A stretch of DNA of 38,287 nt from a virus, in the IMG/VR virus record IMGVR_UViG_3300013131_000007, positions 1 through 38,287 of that record, one strand, 5' to 3'. The notes beneath the pieces are model-generated. The model saw only the letters and a list, made by a program, of their open reading frames with translations. It was not told the origin of the DNA and searched no databases. Below, one piece after another: positions 6,437 to 13,798 of the stretch; position 1 is the first letter of the stretch, and each line of letters opens with the position of its first letter. The translations under genes and the position numbers were made by a program.

Positions 6437-6720
6437 GTTGGGTCCTTTTTCTTTAGTCTGTTCATTTTTAGGCGATATCCATTGAATCTAGCACACCGTA
6501 ACAACGTCACATACAAATACTGCCCTGTTCTGTGATTAGTTATGTAGTCGAAGATATACCCCATTAAGACATCTATTGCGTGATAACTCCCCCTCTCCCG
6601 TAACAGCGCCTCAAACAAAGCATGATGACCCCACAATCCAAGCTCATTATCATCGTGTTCACATATCTCGGCTATAAGCTTTTCGATCTTTTTGGTTAGT
6701 TTAGTTAGTTTGGTTGTCAT
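6427..6720 (-). CDS. Hypothetical protein, paralog of its upstream neighbour
   Basis: The protein has 97 residues from ATG 6720, which shares bases with the upstream stop codon (TAATG) and has GAGGA before it; the longer in-frame ORF from 6747 is not needed. The core (FEALLRERGSYHAIDVLMGY, then IFDYITNHRTGQYLY) matches the upstream gene product (FEALLKDRG, FGYIVTCINHNIGNVYI), so the two arose by tandem duplication. The N-terminus is a Lys/Thr-rich helix. The function is unknown. The position after the recombination genes suggests an early role. Confidence 0.65.
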   Translation of the reverse strand: MTTKLTKLTKKIEKLIAEICEHDDNELGLWGHHALFEALLRERGSYHAIDVLMGYIFDYITNHRTGQYLYVTLLRCARFNGYRLKMNRLKKKDPTWQ

Positions 6721-6998
6721 TATTCCTCGTTCTTGCAAATTATACACGCTACCAGAGATATTACCATATCTTTTAATACATACGGATCTATATAAACATT
6801 TCCGATATTATGATTAATGCATGTTACTATATAACCAAAAATAACCCTTAATATTGTTATTCCCTCACCTCTGTCTTTTAAAAGTGCCTCGAATAAACAA
6901 CGAATTGCTTCTGAACCTCCCACCCCTAAATCGCGATCAAGGATTTTCTGCGTAAGTGTCTCAATCTCTATGCGTAGATTCTCTAGTTCGTTAGTCAT
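6720..6998 (-). CDS. Hypothetical protein, paralog of its downstream neighbour
   Basis: The protein has 92 residues. ATG 6998 overlaps the stop of the exonuclease gene (ATGA overlap), with GAGGG upstream. It shares with the next gene an N-terminal charged helix, the LFEALLKDRG motif and a hydrophobic FGYIV...INH...G.VY core. It ends in a Cys-containing helix (ISLVACIICKNEE). The family is not recognised. Confidence 0.65.
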   Translation of the reverse strand: MTNELENLRIEIETLTQKILDRDLGVGGSEAIRCLFEALLKDRGEGITILRVIFGYIVTCINHNIGNVYIDPYVLKDMVISLVACIICKNEE

Positions 6999-7678
6999 AA
7001 ACCCTCACTATCATTATGTTCTTGTATACATTCAAAATCAGCACATATGCTATTTGGCCTGTTCTCGCAAAACGCCCTATGCACTCTATCTGCCCTGGCT
7101 AATTGTAGCGTGGCTCTTTCGTCATCTACAGGCCCGGATTCTAGAACCAAAATATCAGAATTATCGCGATTTATCAAGATAAAAAGCCCTCGAGTACATA
7201 AATTAGGGAACTGTGATTTACCTAGGTGTAAATACAAATTCACCTGATCTCTATATCCCTCGTTCACGTATTCGTACTTCTTGGCTTCCGAAAATCTAAA
7301 ATTATTCATGATCTTTAGCTCTACAATATATTGCTCATCCTTGTACTCTATTACAGCATCTATTTTCCCCTTGACAGAAGATGTCTCTAGTGTATATTGT
7401 TGAGACAGTAGCTTACAATCAGAAAATTTTTGTAAAATACCAATTAGATAATTTTCAGAGGCACACCCCAGAGCAAATGTTCGCTGGGTCTGAGGTGTGA
7501 ACTCCTCTGATGTTCCTTTGGCTTTTCTAACTAACGTATCATACAAACATCTATCGCACTTCAAATAAGCCAAATCAGTTACAGAGATCTTGGGATTAGG
7601 TATAATATACGGCTCTCTTGCGTAGTACTCGGCTATATTGAAGCTCGACCTTAGGTATTCGCTTATATTATCCAGCAT
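6995..7678 (-). CDS. PD-(D/E)XK exonuclease (RecB/Cas4-like phage type)
   Basis: The protein has 227 residues. ATG 7678 overlaps the end of the ATPase gene, with GAGGAGG upstream. The catalytic core is visible as GKID (Asp107), then VELK (Glu120, Lys122), then a QVNLYL helix (145-150), the order of RecB-type PD-(D/E)XK nucleases. A CDRC pair at 41-44 resembles part of a Cas4/AddB-type metal site, but the other cysteines are not clearly present. Coupled to a Sak4-like ATPase, it probably makes single-stranded ends for phage recombination. Confidence 0.8.
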   Translation of the reverse strand: MLDNISEYLRSSFNIAEYYAREPYIIPNPKISVTDLAYLKCDRCLYDTLVRKAKGTSEEFTPQTQRTFALGCASENYLIGILQKFSDCKLLSQQYTLETSSVKGKIDAVIEYKDEQYIVELKIMNNFRFSEAKKYEYVNEGYRDQVNLYLHLGKSQFPNLCTRGLFILINRDNSDILVLESGPVDDERATLQLARADRVHRAFCENRPNSICADFECIQEHNDSEGL

Positions 7679-8531
7679 ATGCTACCTCCTCTACTACTTG
7701 ACCTGGCTGGGATGTTACAACAGCTACTAGATTCTCTGGATACCATGCTTTTTTGAAGTCAGCCCAGAATGCAGCGATGTTTTTATCGCCAGTAATTTCG
7801 TACATCTCACGAGCTAATGGCACCCTACCCTTTGACACTAGCGATGGATGCGTTGCTACAGTTAAGTTACGCTCGGTTCTATGTTGCCTATTGCCGCTCT
7901 TGCATACGTCGTTGTTAAGCACGTATATGTTGTCTACTGCCCTTTTGATGATATTTGCACATTTTACTGGTAGATCTAAGTCTTGTTGGTCAAATGAACC
8001 ATATCCATCCTTGAGATCACATTTTTCAAACTTAGAATGAGAAGTCATAAATACAGCTATTCTATGTTTTTTGCGCAATAATTTCAAGGTATCTATAAAT
8101 AAATCCCATTTTTGTGTTAGCAAGCTCCATCCCTTACCATATCCAAACGCTCCACAATTTGGATCATCTAGTGATTTCGGAGTGCAATCTCTCGTGGTAT
8201 ATTCTCTGAGTATCTCTTTGGTGAAGATCTTGTTGAGCTCACCTAGTGTATCTATAATCAACACCTTACATATATCATCCTGCTGATGTAGCGCACTTAG
8301 GACATCTTTCATTGTTTTGGATGAATCAATCGCTATACGCGGTATATCGTACTGATGTCCACCATCCTCAGTGTCTAAAAGTAGTGTGTCGCCTAAGTGT
8401 TGCTGAGCGCTCACAGCCAAGTGCGTTTTACCTACTCCGGGCTTGCCAACCAACACTGTGATTGGAGATAGTAGTTGGCGAGAGTGATTCTTCATTATCG
8501 CCTTCAATGCATTAACGTCTATATTAGTCAT
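7668..8531 (-). CDS. Sak4-like RecA-fold ATPase (AAA_24)
   Basis: The protein has 287 residues from ATG 8531, with GAGG upstream. Walker A is GKPGVGKT (29-36) and Walker B is VLIID (90-94). A motif with FMTSH follows near 155-160. The pattern, including the LLLDTEDGG segment after Walker A, is that of phage nucleotide-binding proteins of the Sak4 type. These are short RecA/Rad51 relatives that promote single-strand annealing. The coupled exonuclease downstream completes a two-gene recombination module. No SSB was recognised nearby. Confidence 0.8.
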   Translation of the reverse strand: MTNIDVNALKAIMKNHSRQLLSPITVLVGKPGVGKTHLAVSAQQHLGDTLLLDTEDGGHQYDIPRIAIDSSKTMKDVLSALHQQDDICKVLIIDTLGELNKIFTKEILREYTTRDCTPKSLDDPNCGAFGYGKGWSLLTQKWDLFIDTLKLLRKKHRIAVFMTSHSKFEKCDLKDGYGSFDQQDLDLPVKCANIIKRAVDNIYVLNNDVCKSGNRQHRTERNLTVATHPSLVSKGRVPLAREMYEITGDKNIAAFWADFKKAWYPENLVAVVTSQPGQVVEEVAYAG

Positions 8532-8553
8532 AATTTACCTCTTATTTTATTAT

Positions 8554-8700
8554 CTATTCTAAAATCTCTATAATAATCCAGAAGATTGCCGCTACTATAA
8601 TCCAAAATACGGAGACGATTACAAACGCCATGCTTATTTTGAACATTATAGTAACCCAATTCCAAATGCTCATAGAGAGTATAACTTCCATAAAATTCAT
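8554..8700 (-). CDS. Small membrane protein, 48 residues
   Basis: This small frame is supported by GAGG five bases before ATG 8700 and by its position between two accepted genes. It is almost entirely hydrophobic (FVIVSVFWIIVAAIFWIIIE) with one or two membrane helices. The family is unknown. It belongs to a run of small membrane proteins in the leftward operon. Confidence 0.6.
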   Translation of the reverse strand: MNFMEVILSMSIWNWVTIMFKISMAFVIVSVFWIIVAAIFWIIIEILE

Positions 8701-8718
8701 ATTTTACCTCTTGTTTAT

Positions 8719-8940
8719 CTATTGTTTTGTTCTCTCTATACGCTTAACATCAATCTCCAGGTCTTCATCAATTGAAAAAAAATCTTCTGTGTCCTCGTGA
8801 CACCTTACAAACTCCATCACATTTGCCGCTATAACATAGAGATACTTTTTCATCTGCCTCTGAATCTCATTGTTATCTTCCAATGCATTTGCAATTCTTC
8901 CTAGGTTAGCATTTATCTTGTCTAAATTATCTTTCTCCAT
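8719..8940 (-). CDS. Hypothetical coiled-coil protein
   Basis: The protein has 73 residues from ATG 8940, with AAGGAG seven bases upstream. The first 40 residues are a heptad-like helix (LDKINANLGRIANALEDNNE). The C-terminus is acidic (DTEDFFSIDEDLEIDVK). No TM segment or known domain is visible. Confidence 0.6.
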   Translation of the reverse strand: MEKDNLDKINANLGRIANALEDNNEIQRQMKKYLYVIAANVMEFVRCHEDTEDFFSIDEDLEIDVKRIERTKQ

Positions 8941-8961
8941 AAAACTCTCCTTTTAATTAAA

Positions 8962-9144
8962 TTAAATAAAAAAGCAAATAGCAATTGCGCAGGGTACACT
9001 GCATAAAAATGGCCAAAGCTCATTAATATACAATCCAAGAGCCATGAGCTCCCAAAATAGAAGCACAAGCGTTACTAAACTTAATTTGTTCATTAGGGTT
9101 CTTTTCGTTCCTCTGTTTGATACTTTTTTTGATATTTCAATCAT
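8962..9144 (-). CDS. Small membrane protein, 60 residues
   Basis: AAGGAG lies upstream of ATG 9144. A basic N-terminus (KKVSNRGTKRTLMNK) precedes two hydrophobic helices (LSLVTLVLLFWELMALGLYI and LCSVPCAIAICFFI). The positive-inside arrangement puts both ends in the cytoplasm. Holin-like topology is possible, but the gene is in the early arm. The 100 bases between this gene and the next upstream one hold only an 18-codon frame (9193-9249) that I do not accept. Confidence 0.55.
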   Translation of the reverse strand: MIEISKKVSNRGTKRTLMNKLSLVTLVLLFWELMALGLYINELWPFLCSVPCAIAICFFI

Positions 9145-9245
9145 TTTACATTACTCCTTAATTTATTAAAAATATTTTAGCTTTGTTATTGCTTATCGAG
9201 TTCGTTTTGATATAATTGTCTCCATAGCTATAACAACAATTATGA

Positions 9246-9434
9246 TCATTCGATATTTTGGCTACGTGTGGTAGGTAAAGCAACAACCACAATCGTTTTT
9301 TTATCTCGTGGCCAGATATTAAGGTTATCCTCTTTGCCAAGCCCAGCCCTTTCTTCTAAGTCTTGCAATATCTGAGTTTCGATGTACTCATCTTTATCGT
9401 ACATCTGCCATCTAAAATCATCGTCTCTGTACAT
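9246..9434 (-). CDS. Hypothetical acidic protein, 62 residues
   Basis: GGAGG lies six bases before ATG 9434, directly after the previous small gene. The N-terminal half is acidic and aromatic (YRDDDFRWQMYDKDEYIE). The C-terminal half contains a short hydrophobic strand (KKTIVVVALP). No membrane segment or family is evident. Confidence 0.55.
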   Translation of the reverse strand: MYRDDDFRWQMYDKDEYIETQILQDLEERAGLGKEDNLNIWPRDKKTIVVVALPTTRSQNIE

Positions 9435-9435
9435 A

Positions 9436-9543
9436 TTATTCCTCCGTTTTATCGTTGTTGCTTTTATTGTTTACTAAGTAGCATATCGCGACCACTGCAA
9501 CGCAGATTCCACATATGCTTTCCAAAATATACTCTATCATCAT
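9436..9543 (-). CDS. Tiny membrane protein, 35 residues
   Basis: The ATG at 9543 overlaps the stop of the upstream tiny gene (ATGA overlap), with GAGGAAGG before it. Residues about 8-24 are a Cys-containing hydrophobic helix (ICGICVAVVAICYLV), followed by a polar NNKSNNDKTEE tail. The gap to the next gene is only one base. The coupled spacing supports real translation. Confidence 0.5.
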   Translation of the reverse strand: MMIEYILESICGICVAVVAICYLVNNKSNNDKTEE

Positions 9544-9638
9544 AGTCCTTCCTCTTTAATGTCTATCCAGATGTTCACCGCTATCAAGACAATCCACAAA
9601 ATAACGAGCCCAATTATAAAATATATCCACTTGTTCAT
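9540..9638 (-). CDS. Tiny membrane protein, 32 residues
   Basis: GAGG lies six bases before ATG 9638. The product is a single hydrophobic helix (WIYFIIGLVILWIVLIAVNI) with a short charged tail (DIKEEGL). Its stop codon overlaps the start of the next tiny gene. No family is known to me. Confidence 0.5.
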   Translation of the reverse strand: MNKWIYFIIGLVILWIVLIAVNIWIDIKEEGL

Positions 9639-9648
9639 AACAGCCTCT

Positions 9649-9729
9649 CTAAAGTATCAACAGTATTAGAAATGCTCTAGTAAGCTGCCATGTAATAAGC
9701 AACGATGTAAGTGCCCAAACGTACTTCAT
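9649..9729 (-). CDS. Tiny membrane peptide, 26 residues
   Basis: GAGGG lies just before ATG 9729, nine bases after the stop of the previous gene. Nearly all of the product is hydrophobic (VWALTSLLITWQLTRAFLIL). The good ribosome binding site and the tight spacing are the only support. Confidence 0.4.
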   Translation of the reverse strand: MKYVWALTSLLITWQLTRAFLILLIL

Positions 9730-9738
9730 ATACCCTCT

Positions 9739-9942
9739 CTATAAGTATTGATTTAATAATGTGATTGCCTCCTGGACTGTACGAGCCTCCTCTGCTGGCA
9801 TTTTTCCTATTCTCTTCATTATAGCAGAGATTTCGCTCTCAGCCAACCAAAGATCGTAGTCTACTCCAAGTTTTTGCTCGCTATTTTGTGCTGCAGTGCT
9901 TTGGAGTTGGTTAGTGGTTTGGTTTTGTATTGTATTGGTCAT
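9739..9942 (-). CDS. Hypothetical protein, first gene of the leftward operon
   Basis: The protein has 67 residues. GAGG lies before ATG 9942. A Gln/Thr/Asn-rich N-terminus (TNTIQNQTTNQLQSTAAQN) is followed by a helical part (ESEISAIMKRIGKMPAEEAR). It is the first gene after the strong leftward promoter and a palindromic site, the place of an early regulator or anti-host protein. No HTH is evident. Confidence 0.6.
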   Translation of the reverse strand: MTNTIQNQTTNQLQSTAAQNSEQKLGVDYDLWLAESEISAIMKRIGKMPAEEARTVQEAITLLNQYL

Positions 9943-9970
9943 TTTTGTACCTCTATTAAAGTATTGATTC

Positions 9971-9987
9971 GTAGTATTTAATACTAC
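9971..9987. promoter_or_regulatory. Palindromic operator candidate in the early leftward leader
   Basis: GTAGTAT-TTA-ATACTAC is a perfect 7-bp inverted repeat just downstream of the predicted start of the leftward transcript. A second, looser GTAT...ATAC repeat lies at about 9992-10008 over the -10. This is where a phage repressor would be expected to act. Confidence 0.5.
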
Positions 9988-10001
9988 CTACGTATGAATA
10001 C

Positions 10002-10030
10002 TTTATACATCGGATTTTATAGGGCGTCAA
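10002..10030 (-). promoter_or_regulatory. Early leftward promoter
   Basis: On the minus strand, TTGACG (10030-10025) and TATAAA (10007-10002) are separated by exactly 17 bases. Transcription would start near 9995 and run through the 9739 gene and the rest of the leftward arm. Confidence 0.7.
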
Positions 10031-10064
10031 TATTTTATTTTTTTAATTTTTGAAAAATTTTTAT

Positions 10065-10098
10065 TTGACACGTGGTAAAACATGTGTAATGGTATGGT
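10065..10098 (+). promoter_or_regulatory. Possible rightward promoter
   Basis: TTGACA (10065-10070) is followed by an extended -10 candidate TGGTATGGT (10090-10098). The 22-base spacing to the -35 is too long for a standard promoter, so the assignment is tentative. The AT-rich stretch 10028-10064 lies between the two divergent promoters and could be an unwinding or regulatory region. Confidence 0.35.
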
Positions 10099-10136
10099 TA
10101 ATTACTAAACATATGCAATAAACGGTACCAAAAAAG

Positions 10137-10694
10137 ATGATAGAGCAAGTTTTACTACCGGCATCCAAAGTGGCCAAAATATTAGGGGTTAAAGAAGATA
10201 CCCTGTATAGATGGAGAGCCAAAGGAATGCATCCGGAATTAGAGTACGTAAAAATAGGAAAAGGCATTCGTTATAAAGCAGAATCTATATACAAAGCTAT
10301 GAAGGAAGGCCTCAACCATGATGACTCCGCTACTCCACCAACCACGTCTCCTCAACCACACGGACAAGCGTCCGGTCAAGGCCCTGCACAGGGCGTAAGC
10401 AGCCCAACACAGCAGCAAGAGGGAATACAAAACATTGGTGGATTCGTAAGGACCGTGGAGAGCAATCTAGAGGACGTAAAAAAAAATGAGGCTGGGATGC
10501 CAGAATTCACGCATACAGAGTTGATGGAGGCTTTGAATCGGCCAAGAACACAGTACGTACCTGTGTATACACCCAGAAGATATTTGAGTGATCGCAATGA
10601 CGATGATGAAAGATTTGAGCCTAAGAGACTTGGGAGTTCCATTACTAATTCTATGCTAGCTGTGCAAAGAAAAGCAGCTAACTTTAAGAAATAG
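10137..10694 (+). CDS. Excisionase/MerR-type HTH DNA-binding protein
   Basis: The protein has 185 residues. Residues 5-50 are a helix-turn-helix of the excisionase type (LLPASKVAKILGVKEDTLYR, then IRYKAESIY). A disordered Pro/Gln/Ser-rich linker occupies 58-105, and a conserved-looking C-terminal part follows (FTHTELMEALNRP, YTPRRYLSDRNDDD). No Shine-Dalgarno sequence precedes the ATG. As the first gene rightward from the divergent promoters, it is probably a regulator of early transcription. An Xis role is less likely because no integrase is seen. Confidence 0.7.
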   Translation: MIEQVLLPASKVAKILGVKEDTLYRWRAKGMHPELEYVKIGKGIRYKAESIYKAMKEGLNHDDSATPPTTSPQPHGQASGQGPAQGVSSPTQQQEGIQNIGGFVRTVESNLEDVKKNEAGMPEFTHTELMEALNRPRTQYVPVYTPRRYLSDRNDDDERFEPKRLGSSITNSMLAVQRKAANFKK

Positions 10695-10710
10695 GAGGAG
10701 GAAGGATTAT

Positions 10711-11103
10711 ATGTATATGAGTATAATCGATAAGTTAGCTGCTTTCCCATACATAATGAGAGGGTATTCGTTATCCAGCCTCATTATTTATGAACAATTT
10801 CGTGATGAAGTGAAAAATTTTAAATTTAATATTGCAAGCCAGAATAACATGAGTTACAATAGCTACATCAAGATCCATCACTTGGAACCACAAACGACCC
10901 AAAGTTTAAACTCCTTGTACGGACAAACCTTTAAGCAAAGAAAAAAATCAATGCAAAAAGAAACAAAACTAACATTAATACACAACAACCACGAAATGTA
11001 TGATCTCATCATACATGACTTTATATATAAGTCAATCCAATATTTTCAAAAATTTACAGAAAATTCTCATAAATCATACTCAATTCGAGGAATAATGCTA
11101 TGA
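10711..11103 (+). CDS. Hypothetical protein
   Basis: The protein has 130 residues. GGAGGAGG lies upstream; the start could be ATG 10711 or the in-frame ATG at 10717. It is polar and Asn/Ser/Tyr-rich, with a helical C-terminus (MYDLIIHDFIYKSIQYFQKF). Its stop overlaps the start of the replication-type gene, so the two are coupled. No family was recognised. Confidence 0.55.
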   Translation: MYMSIIDKLAAFPYIMRGYSLSSLIIYEQFRDEVKNFKFNIASQNNMSYNSYIKIHHLEPQTTQSLNSLYGQTFKQRKKSMQKETKLTLIHNNHEMYDLIIHDFIYKSIQYFQKFTENSHKSYSIRGIML

Positions 11104-12692
11104 TTACGTCTTTTTTACAGCCTCAAATACAATCATCTGCTGAAGTAGCGAGTCCAAATAATATATATTATGAAAAGCGAATAGATGATGCAGAAACTAC
11201 GCATTCTTTCGATAAGATGCCACACCATATTAAGTGGCTTCTGGAAGTACTCGGATATAAACGCCTTATAATTAAATACATGGAGCTTAGAGCGAATGAT
11301 AGAGTGCAAGCTCATTTATACAACAATCGAGTTAAGACTGGTTATAAAGGACAAAAGGCCGAGGGTAAGCATTTAGCAGAGCTTTGGAATTGTACCATTC
11401 CCACAGCTTTGGAAGCTAGGAAGGTTTTTTGCGAATTGGGATTGATAGCGCTAGATAGAGACACTTATAATGGAGTGGATTATCACACAGTGTTATTTAT
11501 AAATAGAGCGAAAGATAAAGAGATAATAGCTTTATACAAAGCGGCAAAAAAGGGTGCTAAAAAAGGTGGCAAAGGTGGTTGTAAAAATTTAACAAAAACA
11601 CAACAAATTTTAGAAGAAATGAGCGTGCAAAATTCCGCTGTTACGTTTAAGAAATCTTTAAAAATTTTTAAAGAAAATCTTAACGATCAAAATCTCCAAC
11701 TCCAGATTCAACAAGATACACAAGAGAAAAAATCCGCTACTAATAATACTGTAGGTACTAATAAAATAGACTATAGACTATTAAATAATGTCACGAAAGA
11801 GCACCATGATGAAAGTGAAAAAACAGAACGTCAGGATAGTCATAGTCATGAATTTTTTGGTTTAGGTTTTGAAGGAAATGGGATTGTGATTGAGCAGAAG
11901 TCAGAACAAGAAACTATAGCTGAGCAACAATCTGTAGAGGAAATCAGAGCCAAACTTTGGCAAAAACAAGAATCATGTGACGAAAGCGTGCATATTGCTG
12001 AGCAAAGCTCTAGATTCGGAATACAGAAGGTTGCTGGGAAAAAAGCAGATTTCGCAGTTGCTATAAGATCTGCTGGCCGCATTGCGCCAACCAGCAAACC
12101 ATTATTACATGCTAAGGTAGTCAACAAAGACCTCGGACCTATACTTGACATAGCGCACGAGGTACTTGCTCAATCTACCAGAGGAAACGAGCTTTTAGGA
12201 GGCACGTTATCTGATGGATCGACTGTATATTTACCACATTTGCATCGATATATCAACAACTTTGCTAAGGAAAATTGCAATGGTGATGTAGCGCTCTTTA
12301 GAGCGATGCTAGAGGACATCCTTGCGATTAGATTCCTGGATAAGTTCCATTTGGTGAAGATTTTTGGTGATCGAAAGCTGTGCGCTGGGCTAATACAGCG
12401 CAAATATCAACCCTGGAAGCGGATGAACGTAAGTCATTGCTTGCCAGATAAACAAACAACAATAAAACAGAGGAGTGAAGCTATGACTATGAAATGCACA
12501 ATACCAGAGGACGTTCGCGAGGCAGCTGCTGCTATTACAAGGCAACGCGAGGCTGAGCAAAAAAAGCAAGCGAACGAATCGCATAAAATTGCGACACAAA
12601 TATTCAAGTCAGGTGAGGAGCCAAGGGAATTAGGATTTCTAGAGATACAGCGTAGACTCCAAGAACTAAAAGACAAAGGTAAGGTATGTTAG
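11100..12692 (+). CDS. Probable phage replication initiator
   Basis: The protein has 530 residues. Residues 35-140 look like a winged-helix replication domain (GKHLAELWNCTIPTALEARK, then ELGLIALDRDTYNGVDYHTV). A basic, Gly/Lys-rich linker follows (KKGAKKGGKGGCK), then a long disordered stretch to about 310. A C-terminal helical domain (RGNELLGGTLSDGSTVYLPH, AMLEDILAIRFL) ends in a charged coiled coil. A long two-domain protein downstream of an early regulator resembles lambda O-type initiators in layout. No helicase or primase is encoded, so host replication proteins must be recruited. The origin may lie in or near this gene. I saw no clear iterons. Confidence 0.55.
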   Translation: MITSFLQPQIQSSAEVASPNNIYYEKRIDDAETTHSFDKMPHHIKWLLEVLGYKRLIIKYMELRANDRVQAHLYNNRVKTGYKGQKAEGKHLAELWNCTIPTALEARKVFCELGLIALDRDTYNGVDYHTVLFINRAKDKEIIALYKAAKKGAKKGGKGGCKNLTKTQQILEEMSVQNSAVTFKKSLKIFKENLNDQNLQLQIQQDTQEKKSATNNTVGTNKIDYRLLNNVTKEHHDESEKTERQDSHSHEFFGLGFEGNGIVIEQKSEQETIAEQQSVEEIRAKLWQKQESCDESVHIAEQSSRFGIQKVAGKKADFAVAIRSAGRIAPTSKPLLHAKVVNKDLGPILDIAHEVLAQSTRGNELLGGTLSDGSTVYLPHLHRYINNFAKENCNGDVALFRAMLEDILAIRFLDKFHLVKIFGDRKLCAGLIQRKYQPWKRMNVSHCLPDKQTTIKQRSEAMTMKCTIPEDVREAAAAITRQREAEQKKQANESHKIATQIFKSGEEPRELGFLEIQRRLQELKDKGKVC

Positions 12693-12880
12693 GGGCGGTA
12701 ATTTGGCTGTTAGTGGTCATTTCTATTTTGGTTGCGTTTAATTTTCTTGTGAGGTGTGTAATGCAGTGTAAAAAACACAACATTAGATCAACTTGCTATA
12801 GATATCATAGCAGAAACTTGCATAGGCATCTTACAAAGCAAGGCAAGCAAACAACGGCTAATAAATATATAAATCTATAG
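12686..12880 (+). CDS. Small membrane protein with a basic Cys/His-rich tail
   Basis: The protein has 64 residues. ATG 12686 overlaps the stop of the initiator gene. One hydrophobic helix (AVIWLLVVISILVAFNFLV) is followed by a basic tail with Cys and His (CVMQCKKHNIRSTCYRYH). An Nin/Nout topology is not resolved. Possible roles are a holin-like or regulatory membrane peptide. Confidence 0.5.
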   Translation: MLGAVIWLLVVISILVAFNFLVRCVMQCKKHNIRSTCYRYHSRNLHRHLTKQGKQTTANKYINL

Positions 12881-12889
12881 GTGGGGTTT

Positions 12890-13750
12890 ATGAGATTGAG
12901 AGAAACTGTCAAATCTGCCATTACACTTGTTGGAAGAGCTATTAAGTGGATGGATGCTATTTCATTTCCTGTGATCTTTCACTACATGCACTCGTTTTTC
13001 TATCTGGACGGCTTAAAAACCTCGGTTCAAAAAACGGCTCTTACGGAAATGAAACGCTTATATTGCACAGCATCGCCAATGGAAGCAGAAGCAGAAGCCT
13101 CAGTCATGCTCTGTCATGCTTCTTTAAACATTGCAGATTATTTAGTAAACCAATGGTACAACGAGTTTAAAAGCACGTCTTATTTAGAAGTAGCATATGA
13201 CATAACCAGTAATGCTGTCTTTGGTAGCATAGAAGGTGCGATAAAATTTATGTCTCACGTTCCGCAGGTTGTCTCCGCTTTTGGGTGGTTTTACACACCA
13301 ATAAAAATGCACTACACATCTGCTATAGACTACTTTGAGGTTGGCACAAAAAATATAGTTTTCGGCCGCAATTCTACAAAGGCAAGCGATGCGTACATGA
13401 CAAACTTTGCTATGCTTTCAACTATAGAGTTGGAAAATTTTCTTGTAAAAACTATGGATAACGATATATTCACCTCAATGTCAAATCTATTTATGTTTAA
13501 AGCTATGGCAGGCAATATAAAATATGCATTCTCAGAATGCTTGGTAAAAAACCCATCTTTAGACGATGTAGCGCGTTGTGTATTAGCTCATTATCCTATA
13601 CAAAAGGCTGGCACAAGAACTGATGTTACGCTCTCTTGCAACGAAACATATAAAATATCGATGCACGAAGGGCATCTAGAGAGCGCAACTAGAGAAAAAC
13701 ACTGTAATGAATTAGAGCATGTTACGTATTTTCCTGGTGCAGAAGATTAA
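12890..13750 (+). CDS. Hypothetical protein
   Basis: The protein has 286 residues from ATG 12890, chosen because AGGTGG lies five bases upstream; an in-frame GTG lies at 12881. It is mostly helical with aromatic-rich segments (FPVIFHYMHSFFYLDGL, VVSAFGWFYTPIKMHYTSAI) and scattered cysteines. A signal peptide is not clear. It is the last gene of the replication-region operon. No family was recognised. Confidence 0.6.
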   Translation: MRLRETVKSAITLVGRAIKWMDAISFPVIFHYMHSFFYLDGLKTSVQKTALTEMKRLYCTASPMEAEAEASVMLCHASLNIADYLVNQWYNEFKSTSYLEVAYDITSNAVFGSIEGAIKFMSHVPQVVSAFGWFYTPIKMHYTSAIDYFEVGTKNIVFGRNSTKASDAYMTNFAMLSTIELENFLVKTMDNDIFTSMSNLFMFKAMAGNIKYAFSECLVKNPSLDDVARCVLAHYPIQKAGTRTDVTLSCNETYKISMHEGHLESATREKHCNELEHVTYFPGAED

Positions 13751-13756
13751 ATTATG

Positions 13757-13765
13757 TGCTATAAT
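13757..13765 (+). promoter_or_regulatory. Extended -10 promoter, lipase/packaging operon
   Basis: TGCTATAAT is a perfect extended -10 element with no obvious -35. The identical nine bases precede the portal gene (18981-18989). The shared element suggests the same timing for both operons. Confidence 0.6.
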
Positions 13766-13798
13766 TAACCCTGAAACATTTGAATAGGAGGAGAGAAA

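Noticed and set aside
9193-9249. 18-codon frame overlapping the stop of the 62-residue gene
   Set aside because: It has an ATGA overlap but no ribosome site and is too short to support from sequence alone.
9158-9340. 60-codon minus-strand frame within the small-gene cluster
   Set aside because: It overlaps the 9246-9434 gene in another frame, and that gene has a strong ribosome site while this one does not.
10137-10694. Excisionase with a linked integrase
   Set aside because: No tyrosine or serine recombinase motif was found anywhere on either strand, so a regulator is more likely.
10376-10750. 124-codon minus-strand frame opposite the HTH gene
   Set aside because: The plus-strand product has a recognisable HTH and correct operon spacing. 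The minus frame has no start signal.
11100-12692. Iterons marking a replication origin inside the initiator gene
   Set aside because: I looked for direct repeats of 15-22 bases in the linker region and found none convincing. Only A/T-rich codons are seen.
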